A DNA stretch of 64,000 bases from CALDUY01 sp046350255 (GTDB lineage Bacteria > Planctomycetota > Planctomycetia > Gemmatales > Gemmataceae). The position numbers and the translations under genes were made by a program. The stretch lies in assembly GCA_046350255.1 (NCBI GenBank), contig JAXMAV010000006.1:310001-374000 (forward strand), in the 5' to 3' direction. The notes below the pieces were generated by a model that made no database searches, was not told the origin of the DNA, and saw only the letters and a list, made by a program, of their open reading frames with translations. The number at the start of each line of letters is the position of its first letter. Position 1 is the first letter of the stretch. Below are positions 17,074 through 26,500 of the stretch, piece after piece.

Positions 17074-18721
17074 GGCAGAGCAGACCCTGGATGGCGGACA
17101 GCGAACGGGATTCACTGCGGAACTGCCGGACAAGAACGATCTCGAATGGCGTCAGTGGCCGACCGACATGGCGGGCCAGCAACTCGAGGTACACCTCCTC
17201 GTCCAGATTCTGGGCCAGGGCGTCGAGAATCTGATCGTCGGACAACAGCTGTTCAAGGCCATCGTGGACTGAAGCCCTGCGATTGGGATCGAAGTTAATT
17301 CGGCTGCGAAATTGCAGCTCGCTCATCCGTCGTCGATCCTCCTCCTCGCGGTCCCGCAGGCGTTGAGTTAGATGGTTCAAGTTGATCCGTGCCGTCTGCA
17401 CCTGCGATTGCACAGCCTTCTTCTCGGCGTTGATCGCCTCCTTGGCCTTTTCGCGCATCTTTGGGGCAGCGTTACTGGCCTGATCCAGAGGTGGTAGGTC
17501 GGCCCGGGCAGACTCGCGCACAGGAGGTCGCCAGCTCTCGCGTGCCGCCTCGGGTAGCAGCGGTTCGACTCCTGGGGGCGGCTTCGGTGCAGCGGGCGGC
17601 GCACCCGCGATCGGATTGCCCTGGTTCACCAGCACCGAGCTGGTTTTGCCTTCCCCCAGGGCGACGGCCTTCATGTCGCGCAGTAGCTGGGCGGCACTTT
17701 CCGGAGGGCCATTCTCCGGCATGAGTTCAAAGTAACTCTGGGCGTGTCCTTCCAGGGCAGACCGGACAGCAAGTTCCTGCTGGATTTTCTTGCCCAGGGA
17801 CGGGTTACTCCCGGGAAGCTCGGCCAGCGCTCGCTCGACCCGGGCCACTGAAGTGCGAATCGACCGCGCGTCGGGAGCGTGATCCGCTCGGAACCGCAAT
17901 CCCTTCAACCCTTCCAGGGCCTGGATGCCGTCCGTGTGCAGCGAGATGGTGGCAGATACCCCCTTCGTCTGAACGCGAAGGATGTCTGTTGGATTACTGC
18001 GGCGCGGGTCGAGCAGATGTTCCAGGCGCTCGAGCTGGTCGAGCTTGGTCGCCCCTTCATTCAGCTGGGCCAGTTCGTTGAGCACCCTGGTCCGTTCAGC
18101 GTTCGCCCGGGTAGGGCTGTAACGGAAGGTGGCTCGCAACTGCTGCAGTTGCCCTCCTGTCTGATTGGCGAGAGTCGACCACTGGACCTGATCCGGCATC
18201 TGTTTGAGCGACTGGAGCGACTCGCTGAGAATGCGTCGCTCCACTCGGTTGGCCAGCCGATCGATCTTCGCCTGCACTCCCTCGGGAAAACTGGCCGCCG
18301 ACTCCCTCGCGAGCTGTATTTCGTTGAGCAACGTGCGTGGTTGGGCGACCTCGGCACGAAGAGCGAGCGAATGCAGAGCCTCGTTGATGAGCAGGAGCCT
18401 GGTGGTCTCGGGCAGCGCCGATTTGATCTGCGGGTTGCCCAGCGAGCGCAGTGCGGTCCCAGGGGCATGGGTGTATTGCGATCGGACGATGGTTTGTAAC
18501 TGGACCGCACTGGGCAGTGCGCGCGGAGTCTGAATCACGCCAGGGCGTACCGGTGTGAACGTCGGCGGGTGGATGGGGGGCATCACCGGCGGACGAATGG
18601 TTGGCATCGCCGGGGGACGCACCGGCGGACGCGGCGGAAGAAACGGTGGAGCGTAGGAGCTGGCCGTCACGGTTAGCAGCACGAGCCAGGCCAGGCAGGG
18701 GGTGCGAGCATTACTCGCCAT
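17063..18721 (-). CDS. Exported Pro-rich, helical protein of unknown function
   Basis: 552 residues. It has an N-terminal signal peptide (CLAWLVLLTVTASSYA) followed by a Pro-rich spacer (residues about 24-60) of imperfect RPPxMPPI-type repeats, which may cross the cell wall region or act as a flexible tether. The remainder is helix-rich, with a charged coiled-coil at about 425-480 (KEAINAEKKAVQSQVQTA) and a C-terminal helical part with DDQILDALAQNLDEEVYLEL. No known domain was recognised. It lies 17 bp after the kinase stop and overlaps the TPR-CHAT start by 11 bp. This tight packing and the adjacent protease suggest it could be the protease partner or substrate. Confidence 0.78.
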   Translation of the reverse strand: MASNARTPCLAWLVLLTVTASSYAPPFLPPRPPVRPPAMPTIRPPVMPPIHPPTFTPVRPGVIQTPRALPSAVQLQTIVRSQYTHAPGTALRSLGNPQIKSALPETTRLLLINEALHSLALRAEVAQPRTLLNEIQLARESAASFPEGVQAKIDRLANRVERRILSESLQSLKQMPDQVQWSTLANQTGGQLQQLRATFRYSPTRANAERTRVLNELAQLNEGATKLDQLERLEHLLDPRRSNPTDILRVQTKGVSATISLHTDGIQALEGLKGLRFRADHAPDARSIRTSVARVERALAELPGSNPSLGKKIQQELAVRSALEGHAQSYFELMPENGPPESAAQLLRDMKAVALGEGKTSSVLVNQGNPIAGAPPAAPKPPPGVEPLLPEAARESWRPPVRESARADLPPLDQASNAAPKMREKAKEAINAEKKAVQSQVQTARINLNHLTQRLRDREEEDRRRMSELQFRSRINFDPNRRASVHDGLEQLLSDDQILDALAQNLDEEVYLELLARHVGRPLTPFEIVLVRQFRSESRSLSAIQGLLCRGN

Positions 18722-18738
18722 AGGCGATCTCCTGTTGG

Positions 18739-20166
18739 TCAGCGGTGATCGATTTCCAGGACGGTCACGGCGCGGTCGGTTCCGGGGATCCGGTCGAGCA
18801 GGTGATGAACCCGAGTCATGTCCCGGGTAGCCCGGTGAGCCGTTGGCTCGACCAGGCTTCGCAGGTCATCCAGACGCAAGGCCAGTGGTTGGCGCGTCCA
18901 CAAGGCGAACACACGCTCGGTACCCACCGGAGGGGTCATCTCTACGTCGAGAATGTGCAAATGCGCATGAGCAGCCAGGGGCGGACTGACCACGCCGGGA
19001 TCTTCGGGGTAAAGCAGGTTGAGGTTCCCCGTCGGGCCCACGTTGAACACCGCCAGGTAGCCAGGTTGATCCGCAGTCACCTCGATCCGAATGCGGTCGC
19101 CGCTGTTGAGGATGACGCGCTCGGGCCGACTGGGGACGCGCCGCATGTCGCGCAGTACCTGGTCGGGCTCGCGGACACTGGAGGCAACAGGCACCGCTGA
19201 TCCACCCACGCCCTGCCGCGACAATAGAAGGCGCACCTGCACAGGTGCGGTATCGCCACCGGAAAGGCGATCGGCCAGGCATTGGTTCAGCGAACCGCGC
19301 AGATGTTCCGCCAGCGTGACCATGTCGGGACGATCCGCGGGACGGGAAAGCAGCGTAGCGCGAATGAGCCGTTCGAGTTCGCGAGGCATCGTGGCAAAGC
19401 GACGATCCACCGGCGCGAGTCCTTGTTCCATCTTCGCCCGCAGTTCAGCCCGACTGTTACCGTCGAATGGAGGCTCGTGGGTGATCAGCCAGAAAAGAGA
19501 GGCCCCCAGGCCAAAGACGTCGAGCGCGGGTGAGTTTTCCCCCCTGTGTCCCTCCGGCGCCATGAAGCGCGGGGTGCCAGCAACACTGGCTGGATCAGCG
19601 AGACGGGCGGCGATGCCAAAATCGGTCAGCAGTGCCTCGTCCTGCTCAGTGTCGAGAAGGAGGTTGGCCGGTTTGACGTCACGATGGATGATATCACGTG
19701 CATGGAGCAGACGTATCCCCTCGGCCACATCCGCCATGTACCGGGCGGCGACATGCCAGGGGAGCACCCCGGATCGGTTCACGTGATCTTCGAGCGAACC
19801 ACCGGGGACATATTGTAGGATCAGACAGGGAACGGCAGGTCGGCCCGCTTCGCGCCAGGCATGGACCTGCACGATGCTTGGGTGGCGGAGGGTGCCGAGG
19901 ATGCGGGCCTCGTTCTTCAGCACTTCCAGGGCGCTGGTGCGCTGCTGCTCCGCTCCGGTGAGCCGAAGAAACTTGATGGCCACGGGACGATTGAGCGGCG
20001 AGAGATCTTCAGCCAGCCATACCTCGCCGAACTTCCCGTTGCCCAGGCGACGAACCACGCGGTATTCACCCGGGAATGGATCAGGCACGCCAGCATCAGC
20101 CAGCGCGGTGTCGTCGGGTCGTTCGTCGGTGGTTTTCCCGGGTGACGGGTCGCGTTCAGATGCCAT
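18739..20166 (-). CDS. Ser/Thr protein kinase with DUF4384-like C-terminal domain
   Basis: 475 residues. Residues about 34-300 form a Hanks-type kinase with all key motifs: glycine loop GNGKFGEV (43-50), Lys65 in VAIKFL, Glu86, HRDVKPANLLL with Asp163, DFG 182-184, GTPRFMAPE (APE 203-205). It should phosphorylate Ser/Thr on partner proteins. After a linker, residues about 340-440 (DRIRIEVTADQPGYLAVFN, GNLNLLYPED, VFALWTRQPL) match the DUF4384 pattern. That domain is often paired with kinases and caspase-like proteases, and its ligand is unknown. No membrane segment is seen, so it is cytoplasmic. It is the first gene of the five-gene operon and likely controls the TPR-CHAT protein encoded two genes on. 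Confidence 0.93.
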   Translation of the reverse strand: MASERDPSPGKTTDERPDDTALADAGVPDPFPGEYRVVRRLGNGKFGEVWLAEDLSPLNRPVAIKFLRLTGAEQQRTSALEVLKNEARILGTLRHPSIVQVHAWREAGRPAVPCLILQYVPGGSLEDHVNRSGVLPWHVAARYMADVAEGIRLLHARDIIHRDVKPANLLLDTEQDEALLTDFGIAARLADPASVAGTPRFMAPEGHRGENSPALDVFGLGASLFWLITHEPPFDGNSRAELRAKMEQGLAPVDRRFATMPRELERLIRATLLSRPADRPDMVTLAEHLRGSLNQCLADRLSGGDTAPVQVRLLLSRQGVGGSAVPVASSVREPDQVLRDMRRVPSRPERVILNSGDRIRIEVTADQPGYLAVFNVGPTGNLNLLYPEDPGVVSPPLAAHAHLHILDVEMTPPVGTERVFALWTRQPLALRLDDLRSLVEPTAHRATRDMTRVHHLLDRIPGTDRAVTVLEIDHR

Positions 20167-20288
20167 GCCTGGTAGCCCCCTCGATCGGAACCATGGCGGA
20201 AGATACGTCGGGGGATCTGGTGCGTTACAACGCTCAGTGTAAACGAGGCCCGAGGAAAGGGACAGGAATCAACCAGAAAAATGAGAGG

Positions 20289-21239
20289 TCACTCGAAGAG
20301 CTTGCTCACCGACTCATGCGTGTTGATGCGCTTGATGGCGTCGGCCAGGAGTTTGGCCACCGAAAGAACCGTAAGGTTGGGGAGATGTTTGCTCGGCGGC
20401 ACAGGGATGCTATCGGTCACCACGATCTGTCGTAGCGGTGCTTCACGCAGTTTCTCGATGGCAGGCCCGCAGAGTACCGCATGGGTGGCGCAGGCGTAAA
20501 CCTCGCGCGCGCCAGCCGAGTGGGCCACGTTGGCGGCGCCGACCAGCGTGCCAGCGGTGGAGATCATATCGTCGAACAGGACCACCGTTTTGCCTTCCAG
20601 GGAAGGGCCGATCAGGTGAGCCTGCCGCGTCTCGGTGGCGCTGGAGCGGCGTTTATCCACCACCGCGATGCTGCCTCCGAGTTTCTTCTGGTACATCAAG
20701 GCTTTCTTGATGCTACCCTCGTCCGGACTGAGCACGACAAAATCACGGGGCGGGATGTCGAGCGAACGCACATAGTCGTTGATGACCGGGTGGGCGTGTA
20801 GATGATCGACCGGGATATCGAAGAACCCCTGAATCTGGGCGGCGTGCAAATCGAGGGCGAGAATGCGGTCGGCACCGGCCGAGGTGAGTAGGTTGGCGAC
20901 GAGCTTGGCCGTGATGGGCACACGCCCCTGATCCTTGCGATCCTGGCGGGCGTAGCCGTAATACGGGATGAGAGCAGTGATGCGCGCTGCGCTGGCCCGC
21001 TTGAAGCAGTCCAGCATCACGAGCAGTTCCATCAAGTTTTCGTTGACCGGAGGACAGGTGGGCTGGACGATGAACACATCGCGGCCACGCACATCCTCCT
21101 CAATGCGTACGGAGATTTCGCCATCGGGGAAGTTAGCCAGCGTGATTCGACCCAGCGTATCGCCCAGGCACCGTGCAATCTTCTCGGCCAGTGGGATATT
21201 CGCACGCCCACTGAAAACCTTGAGCCTATTGGTGTTCAT
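20289..21239 (-). CDS. prs: Ribose-phosphate pyrophosphokinase
   Basis: 316 residues, the normal length. It makes PRPP from ribose 5-phosphate and ATP for purine, pyrimidine, His, Trp and NAD synthesis. Recognised segments are LKVFSGRANIPLAEKIA, FPDGEISVRIEEDVRG, YGYARQDRK, DLHAAQIQGFF with DHLHAHP, SPDEGSIKKA, and the PRPP-binding loop VLFDDMISTAGT. The start is set at ATG 21239 (MNTNRLKVF). The longer frame back to 21332 lacks similarity and would overlap the TetR gene region. It stands alone between the kinase operon and the TetR gene, on the same strand as both. Confidence 0.97.
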   Translation of the reverse strand: MNTNRLKVFSGRANIPLAEKIARCLGDTLGRITLANFPDGEISVRIEEDVRGRDVFIVQPTCPPVNENLMELLVMLDCFKRASAARITALIPYYGYARQDRKDQGRVPITAKLVANLLTSAGADRILALDLHAAQIQGFFDIPVDHLHAHPVINDYVRSLDIPPRDFVVLSPDEGSIKKALMYQKKLGGSIAVVDKRRSSATETRQAHLIGPSLEGKTVVLFDDMISTAGTLVGAANVAHSAGAREVYACATHAVLCGPAIEKLREAPLRQIVVTDSIPVPPSKHLPNLTVLSVAKLLADAIKRINTHESVSKLFE

Positions 21240-21328
21240 CGGAATGCCGACCGCCCTCGACTCACGCCGATCCCCGCCGAACTGGCCGGAGGGATTTGCA
21301 CGCATTATGAAGGAGCGAAGAGGTCGCG

Positions 21329-21922
21329 TCAACGACCCGGTGCGCTGGAGATCCCTGTTCGGTACCCTCCCAGAAACGATAGCACCAGGGAGCGTGCAAG
21401 AGAAGGGGGGCGTGGCGTGGTGCCAAATCGAATGACGGCCCGCAAGCCGCCCAGGAGCATCAGGATGGCACTTTCTACGTCAGCGAAGGCAAACGCCCCG
21501 GTCTGCTCCGCCTCTTGAAAAATAGTGCGGATCAGAGCCATGGTCTTCTTGCGCGTGCGCTGCCAGGGGAGTTCGGTGCCCGGGCGTAAAAAGGCTTCGG
21601 CATGGGTGATGAGGTCGAGAACGTGGGGTTCCTCATCGAAGTAGGCCAGCAAGGCGGCCACCACCAGTTCCAGCTGTTCCGCCGGCGGCAAGGAAGGATC
21701 GTGCGCCTGGGACAGCCGGGCCTGCAGGCCCGAGGAGGCCTGGTTGAGCAGGGCGAGATAGAGTTCTTCCTTGTCCTTGAAATAACGGTAGAGAGTCCCC
21801 TTGCCGACCTGGGCGAGAGCAGCGATGTCCTCCATGCGCGCCTCGTGGAAGCGGTGCGTGGTAAAAAGCCGGGCGGCGGCTTCCAGGATCTTCAGGGATT
21901 GCGCGGGACTTTTGAGTCGCAC
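21329..21922 (-). CDS. TetR-family repressor of the adjacent efflux cluster
   Basis: 197 residues. The N-terminal helix-turn-helix is typical of TetR/AcrR: ILEAAARLFTTHRFHEARMEDIAALAQVGKGTLYRYFKDKEELY (two motif halves at about residues 12-55). The C-terminal ligand-binding part is helical, with a segment on AEAFLRPG and a late hydrophobic stretch ILMLLGGLRAVI. It is transcribed away from the RND cluster. The 131-bp gap holds a near-perfect 16-bp palindrome at 21985-22000, which is the likely operator. It probably represses the pump genes until a toxic ligand binds. The inducer is unknown. Confidence 0.92.
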   Translation of the reverse strand: MRLKSPAQSLKILEAAARLFTTHRFHEARMEDIAALAQVGKGTLYRYFKDKEELYLALLNQASSGLQARLSQAHDPSLPPAEQLELVVAALLAYFDEEPHVLDLITHAEAFLRPGTELPWQRTRKKTMALIRTIFQEAEQTGAFAFADVESAILMLLGGLRAVIRFGTTPRPPSLARSLVLSFLGGYRTGISSAPGR

Positions 21923-21984
21923 GGAGTGGGTACTCGAGGAGAAAGGCGTTGACTAAGGGGCCACCGGAGTTTAACAATGGAACT

Positions 21985-22000
21985 GACTGACTGGTCAGTC
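21985..22000. promoter_or_regulatory. Probable TetR operator, 16-bp palindrome
   Basis: GACTGAC-TG-GTCAGTC has perfect 7-bp arms around a 2-bp spacer. It lies 54 bp before the adaptor gene start and 63 bp before the TetR start, in the divergent gap where autoregulating TetR proteins bind. A weak -35-like TTGACT at 21949 followed 17 bp later by TAACAA lies just upstream on the plus strand, but this promoter guess is poor. Confidence 0.65.
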
Positions 22001-22053
22001 CGATTCTAACTCACCGTACCCGGCCCAACAAGATCTGTTCTCCGGAGCCTCGT

Positions 22054-23481
22054 ATGCCGGTTGCCATCCTCAGACCTGTCTCGCCGGTCCGTCTGGCGGG
22101 AATGTGCCTTCTCTCCCTGGTCGTTGGTCTGCTTGGATGTGGACGCCGAGGTCATGAGGCCCCCCAGGGAGGGGCCACGGTGCCTCCTTCCAAGGTACGC
22201 CTGAAACGCAATGTCGATATCGAACGCGTGAAACAGGAGCGCCTTCCCTCCTTCGTGGAAACGGTGGGCACGCTCGATGCTGAGGGCCAAACGGATATCG
22301 CGGCCGGCGTCTCGGGTCTGGTCACCGATGTCTTCTTCCGCGAGGGCGACCTGGTCATCAAGGATCAGACACTGCTGGCGCGTATTGATCCGACCAAGTA
22401 CCGGGCGTTGCTCAAGCAGGCGGAAGCCAACCTGGAGAAGGCTCGCGCCAACGTGCTACGCACCGAGGCAATGCAAAAGAAATTCGATGCCGCCATCCGC
22501 GATGCGCAGCAGACGCTTGAACTGCGCCGGGTGGTGCTCGACAACATTCGCCGGGCTGGTCGTTCCATCAAGATCGAGGAACGCCAGGAAGCCCAGGCCA
22601 TGGTCGAAATGACGTCGGCGCGGCTGGAAGTGGCCAAAGCCGAGAAATCAATCAGCGAGGCTGACCTGGATGCCGCCCGGAACGAGGTCGCCGCCGCCAT
22701 GGCGGCTTACGACTTGGCGAAGCGTAACTTTGAACTCAGCGAGGTGCGTGCTCCCTACACAGGCCAGATCAACCAGCGGAAGATCACACGAGGCACCTAC
22801 CTGGAAGACAAGACCATCATCGCCACCATGGCCGATCTCAGTCGGCTACGACTTGTGGGCTACATTCCCGAGCGGTCGGCTCCCCTGGTGCGCGACATGC
22901 TTCAAACCGAGCAGCGGATCCAGTCCGGGTTCCTGGTGGGCGGTACCCTCGCGGGCCCCTGGTCGGCGCTGGCTGTCTCGCACCTGGCCCAGATTGGTGA
23001 GACCCCGGCCGTTTACCGCCTGGAGTTTACGCTCCGCCCCTTCCCGAACCAGACCTTCCACGGCCGCATCTTCTATCTCTCGACGGTGGCCAACCCGGAC
23101 ACCCATCTGTTTGAATGCAAGGCGGAGGTGCCAACTACCGGCGTGGGTACGCAGCTGCGACCGGGGTTCTCGGCCAAGATTCGCTGCCCCCTCCCGGGAC
23201 GTCCGTCGTCGATAATTGTTCCCGAGGTGGCCGTGCGTGCATCCGAGCGCGGATTCGTGGCGTTTCGGCCCCGGGCAGTCCCGGGGAAGGATGGCACCAC
23301 CGACTACGTCGCCGAGGCCGTCCCGCTCGACCTGGGCCAGCGGCAACCCGGCTGGGTTGAAGTGCTCAAGGGGCTGGCTCCTGGTGACGTGGTGATCACC
23401 AAGGGAGCCGAGGCGCTGGAGGACGGTACCCCGCTGGCTTTGCCCAAGGACAAGGTGTCGCTGACCATCTCGCCCCGTTGA
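22054..23481 (+). CDS. RND efflux periplasmic adaptor lipoprotein
   Basis: 475 residues of the HlyD/AcrA membrane-fusion family. It starts with a lipoprotein signal (CLLSLVVGLLGC, lipobox Cys near residue 29). A lipoyl-type half follows (VETVGTLDAEGQTDIAAGVSGLV, VFFREGDLVIKDQ). A long helical hairpin comes next (about 110-240, KQAEANLEKARANVL to AYDLAKRNFELSEVRAPYTGQI). The beta-barrel and membrane-proximal domains end the protein (VVITKGAEALEDGTPL). It links the inner-membrane pump to an outer-membrane channel. It is the first gene of the efflux cluster, 22 bp before the pump. No TolC-type outer-membrane gene is in the window. Confidence 0.92.
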   Translation: MPVAILRPVSPVRLAGMCLLSLVVGLLGCGRRGHEAPQGGATVPPSKVRLKRNVDIERVKQERLPSFVETVGTLDAEGQTDIAAGVSGLVTDVFFREGDLVIKDQTLLARIDPTKYRALLKQAEANLEKARANVLRTEAMQKKFDAAIRDAQQTLELRRVVLDNIRRAGRSIKIEERQEAQAMVEMTSARLEVAKAEKSISEADLDAARNEVAAAMAAYDLAKRNFELSEVRAPYTGQINQRKITRGTYLEDKTIIATMADLSRLRLVGYIPERSAPLVRDMLQTEQRIQSGFLVGGTLAGPWSALAVSHLAQIGETPAVYRLEFTLRPFPNQTFHGRIFYLSTVANPDTHLFECKAEVPTTGVGTQLRPGFSAKIRCPLPGRPSSIIVPEVAVRASERGFVAFRPRAVPGKDGTTDYVAEAVPLDLGQRQPGWVEVLKGLAPGDVVITKGAEALEDGTPLALPKDKVSLTISPR

Positions 23482-23503
23482 ACCATCCCCCGCTGAGCGA
23501 CCC

Positions 23504-26500
23504 ATGACTCTCTCGGACCTTTCGATCAAGAACCCGGTGTTTGCGGTCATGCTCTCGGTGGCCATGGTAGTGTTCGGTTACCTCGGCTACCGCGAACTGG
23601 GTATCAGTCAGTTCCCCGAGATTGATTTCCCAGTGGTGTCGATTACCACCTACCGCGATGCGGCCGATCCGGAACCGATGGACTTCGACGTCACGGACAT
23701 CATCGAGGATGCAGTGTCCGCGGTGGAAGGGATCGATTACATCCAGTCCACTTCGAGCCCGGGTGTGGCGGTGACCACGGTCTACTTCCGCCTCAGTCGA
23801 GACATCGATGCGGCCATGCAGGACGTGCAAAACGCTGTCTCGGCGGCCATGAACCGCCTCCCCAATGACATCGACCCTCCGATCATCTCCAAGGTGAACT
23901 TCAACAAGTTCCCGGTCATCTGGCTGTCGGTCTACGGCGACCGCCCGCTGCAACAGTTGAACGACATCGTCGATACCCAGCTGAAGCAGCAAATTGAGAC
24001 GATCCCCGGTTGCGGCGGCGTGATGTATGGCGGGTTGCGTCCGCGCAACATGCGCATCTGGCTGGATGGCGACAAGCTCCATGCCTTTAACCTCGATCCG
24101 CTGGATGTCTCGCGCGCCTTGAGGGCCGAGCATGTGGAGAAGCCAGCCGGGTATCTGCAAGGCCGGTGGCGCGAGCTGAATGTGCGCGTGATGGGCGAGG
24201 CAAAAACGCCGGAAGAGTTTGCCCGTATCGCGGTGATCAAGCGCGGCAACCAGATCGTGCGCCTGGGGGACGTGGCGGTTATTGAGGATGGTCTGGCCGA
24301 CCGGCGCAACTTTGCTCGCTTCAACCAGCATCCGAACGTCGGCGTCGGTGTCATGCGCGCCACCGGGGCAAACGTCGTGCAGGTGTGCGATGAAGTAAAA
24401 CGTCGGCTTCCCATGCTGCGCAAATCACTCCCCGAAGGCGTCGAGGTCAGCATCTCGACGGACTACTCGATCTTCATCCGGGAAGATATCGCGGCGGTGA
24501 ATACGGCCTTGCTCGAAGGCATCATTCTGACTGCCATTGTGACGTTCATGTTCCTGGGTTCGCTGGGAACCACCTTCAACGTCTGCATCTCCATCCCGAC
24601 CTCGCTGGTGGGCACCTTCCTCGCCATGAAGTGGTTCGGCTTCACCATCAACTTCATGACGCTTCTGGCTCTGTCGTTGTCGGTGGGCATCGTGGTGGAC
24701 GATGCGATTCTGGTACTTGAGAACATCTACCGTCGCATGGAGCTGGGCGAAGATAGGCACACGGCTTCGGTCAAGGGAGCCCGCGAGATCAGCTTCGCAG
24801 CCATTGCCGCCACGCTTTCCATTGCGGCTATCTTCATACCCGTGGCGTTCATGAAAGGCGCTATCGGTCGGTTCTTCTACCAGTTTGGCATCAGCTGCAC
24901 CGTGGCCGTGCTTCTGTCTCTGGTGATTTCGCTGACCATCACCCCGATGCTCTGCTCGGCCTTCCTGTCAGTCCGTCATCCCGGGCGGCCGATGCCCGAG
25001 GCGTTCCGGGGCTGGCTGGGGCCCGTGTTCACGGTGTGGTCCCGCGTGATCTGGTTCCTCGATCGCTGGCTATTCGAGCCGCTGATTCTCAACCCGGTCA
25101 ACCTCGTCATGCACTTGCTGGGCCGCTGGTATGAGGTAGTGCTGCGCCACGCCCTGCGGCACCAGTGGTTCGTTGTGCCCTCGAGTATCCTGCTGGCGGC
25201 CTCGGCGCTCCTCTTCGTCTATGGGGTGAACCTGCGCTTACCCGAACCGCTGGCGAGCTGGTATGGTCAGAATCGCCTGGCGATCAAGGCAGTGGGCCGC
25301 GAGCTGGTGCCCAGCGAGGATCAAAGTCGCTTTGTGGTGAACGTTATTTGTCCTGTGGGCAGCAACATCGACTACATCGACGAGATGCTCCGTCAGTGCG
25401 AGATCGTCATGGCGGGCGTCGAGGATCCCCACACGGGCGAACCGGTGCTGGCCACCATGTTTGCCGCCGTGTCGATTCGTCCGGGACAGCTCATCAGCGA
25501 GGGCATTCTGTTCATCCGGTTGCTGCCAATCTCTCAGCGCAAAATGACGCAAAATGAAGTCATCGTGGAAACAAGGCGTCGGCTGGCAGCCATTCCCGGG
25601 ATGCGGGCGGTGGTGCTCGACCTGTCCACGCAGGGGTTCACTCCTACCCGAGGCTACCCGGTGAACTTTGCCGTCCAGGGGCCCGACTGGGCGACGGTCA
25701 CCAAGCTGTCCGAGCGGATTCGCGAGCGCATGATCGATAGCCGGGTGGTGACCGACGTCAACAGCGACTATCGCCCGGGTATGCCCGAGGTCCACTTGCT
25801 GCCCGACCGCGAGAAAGTAGCCCAGCTGGGCATCCCCGTGCAGCGACTGGCCTGGACTCTGAACGTGGCCTTCGGCGGCATCCGTAACGGACGTTTCACC
25901 GACCGCGACAAGCGATACGATGTCCGGCTCCGCTTCCTCGAGCAGCAGCGAGACACGCCAGAATCGCTGGCGAACCTGTACATCAAAACTCGGGGCGAAA
26001 AGCTGGTGCCGCTCACCGACCTCACCGAGAAGGAAATCATCTCGACCCTACCCCAGATCAATCGGTACAACCACCTGCGCAAGGTGGAGCTGACGGCCAA
26101 CATGGCGCCAGGCATCTCGCAGGGCGACGCCTTCAACCGCTGTCTGGAGATTGCAGAAGAAGAACGCGAAGCGATGGAGCTTCCGCCCAGTTACCGCATC
26201 GTCCCGCTGGGGAATGCGCAGGCCATGAAGGAGACGCTCGACAGCATGTGGGCGGCCCTGGCGCTGGGCTTCGTTGTCGCCTACATGATCCTGGGCGTGC
26301 AGTTCAACTCGTTCATCCACCCCTTCACCGTGCTGGTGGCCGTCCCCTTCGGCGTGACTGGCGCGCTGTTCGTCCTCTGGATTTTCGGCGACACGTTGAA
26401 CCTCATGAGTATGATCGGGATGGTGCTTCTGGCAGGTCTGGTGAAGAAGAACTCGATCATCCTGGTGGATTACGCCAATCAGCTGCGCGGGCAAGGGATG

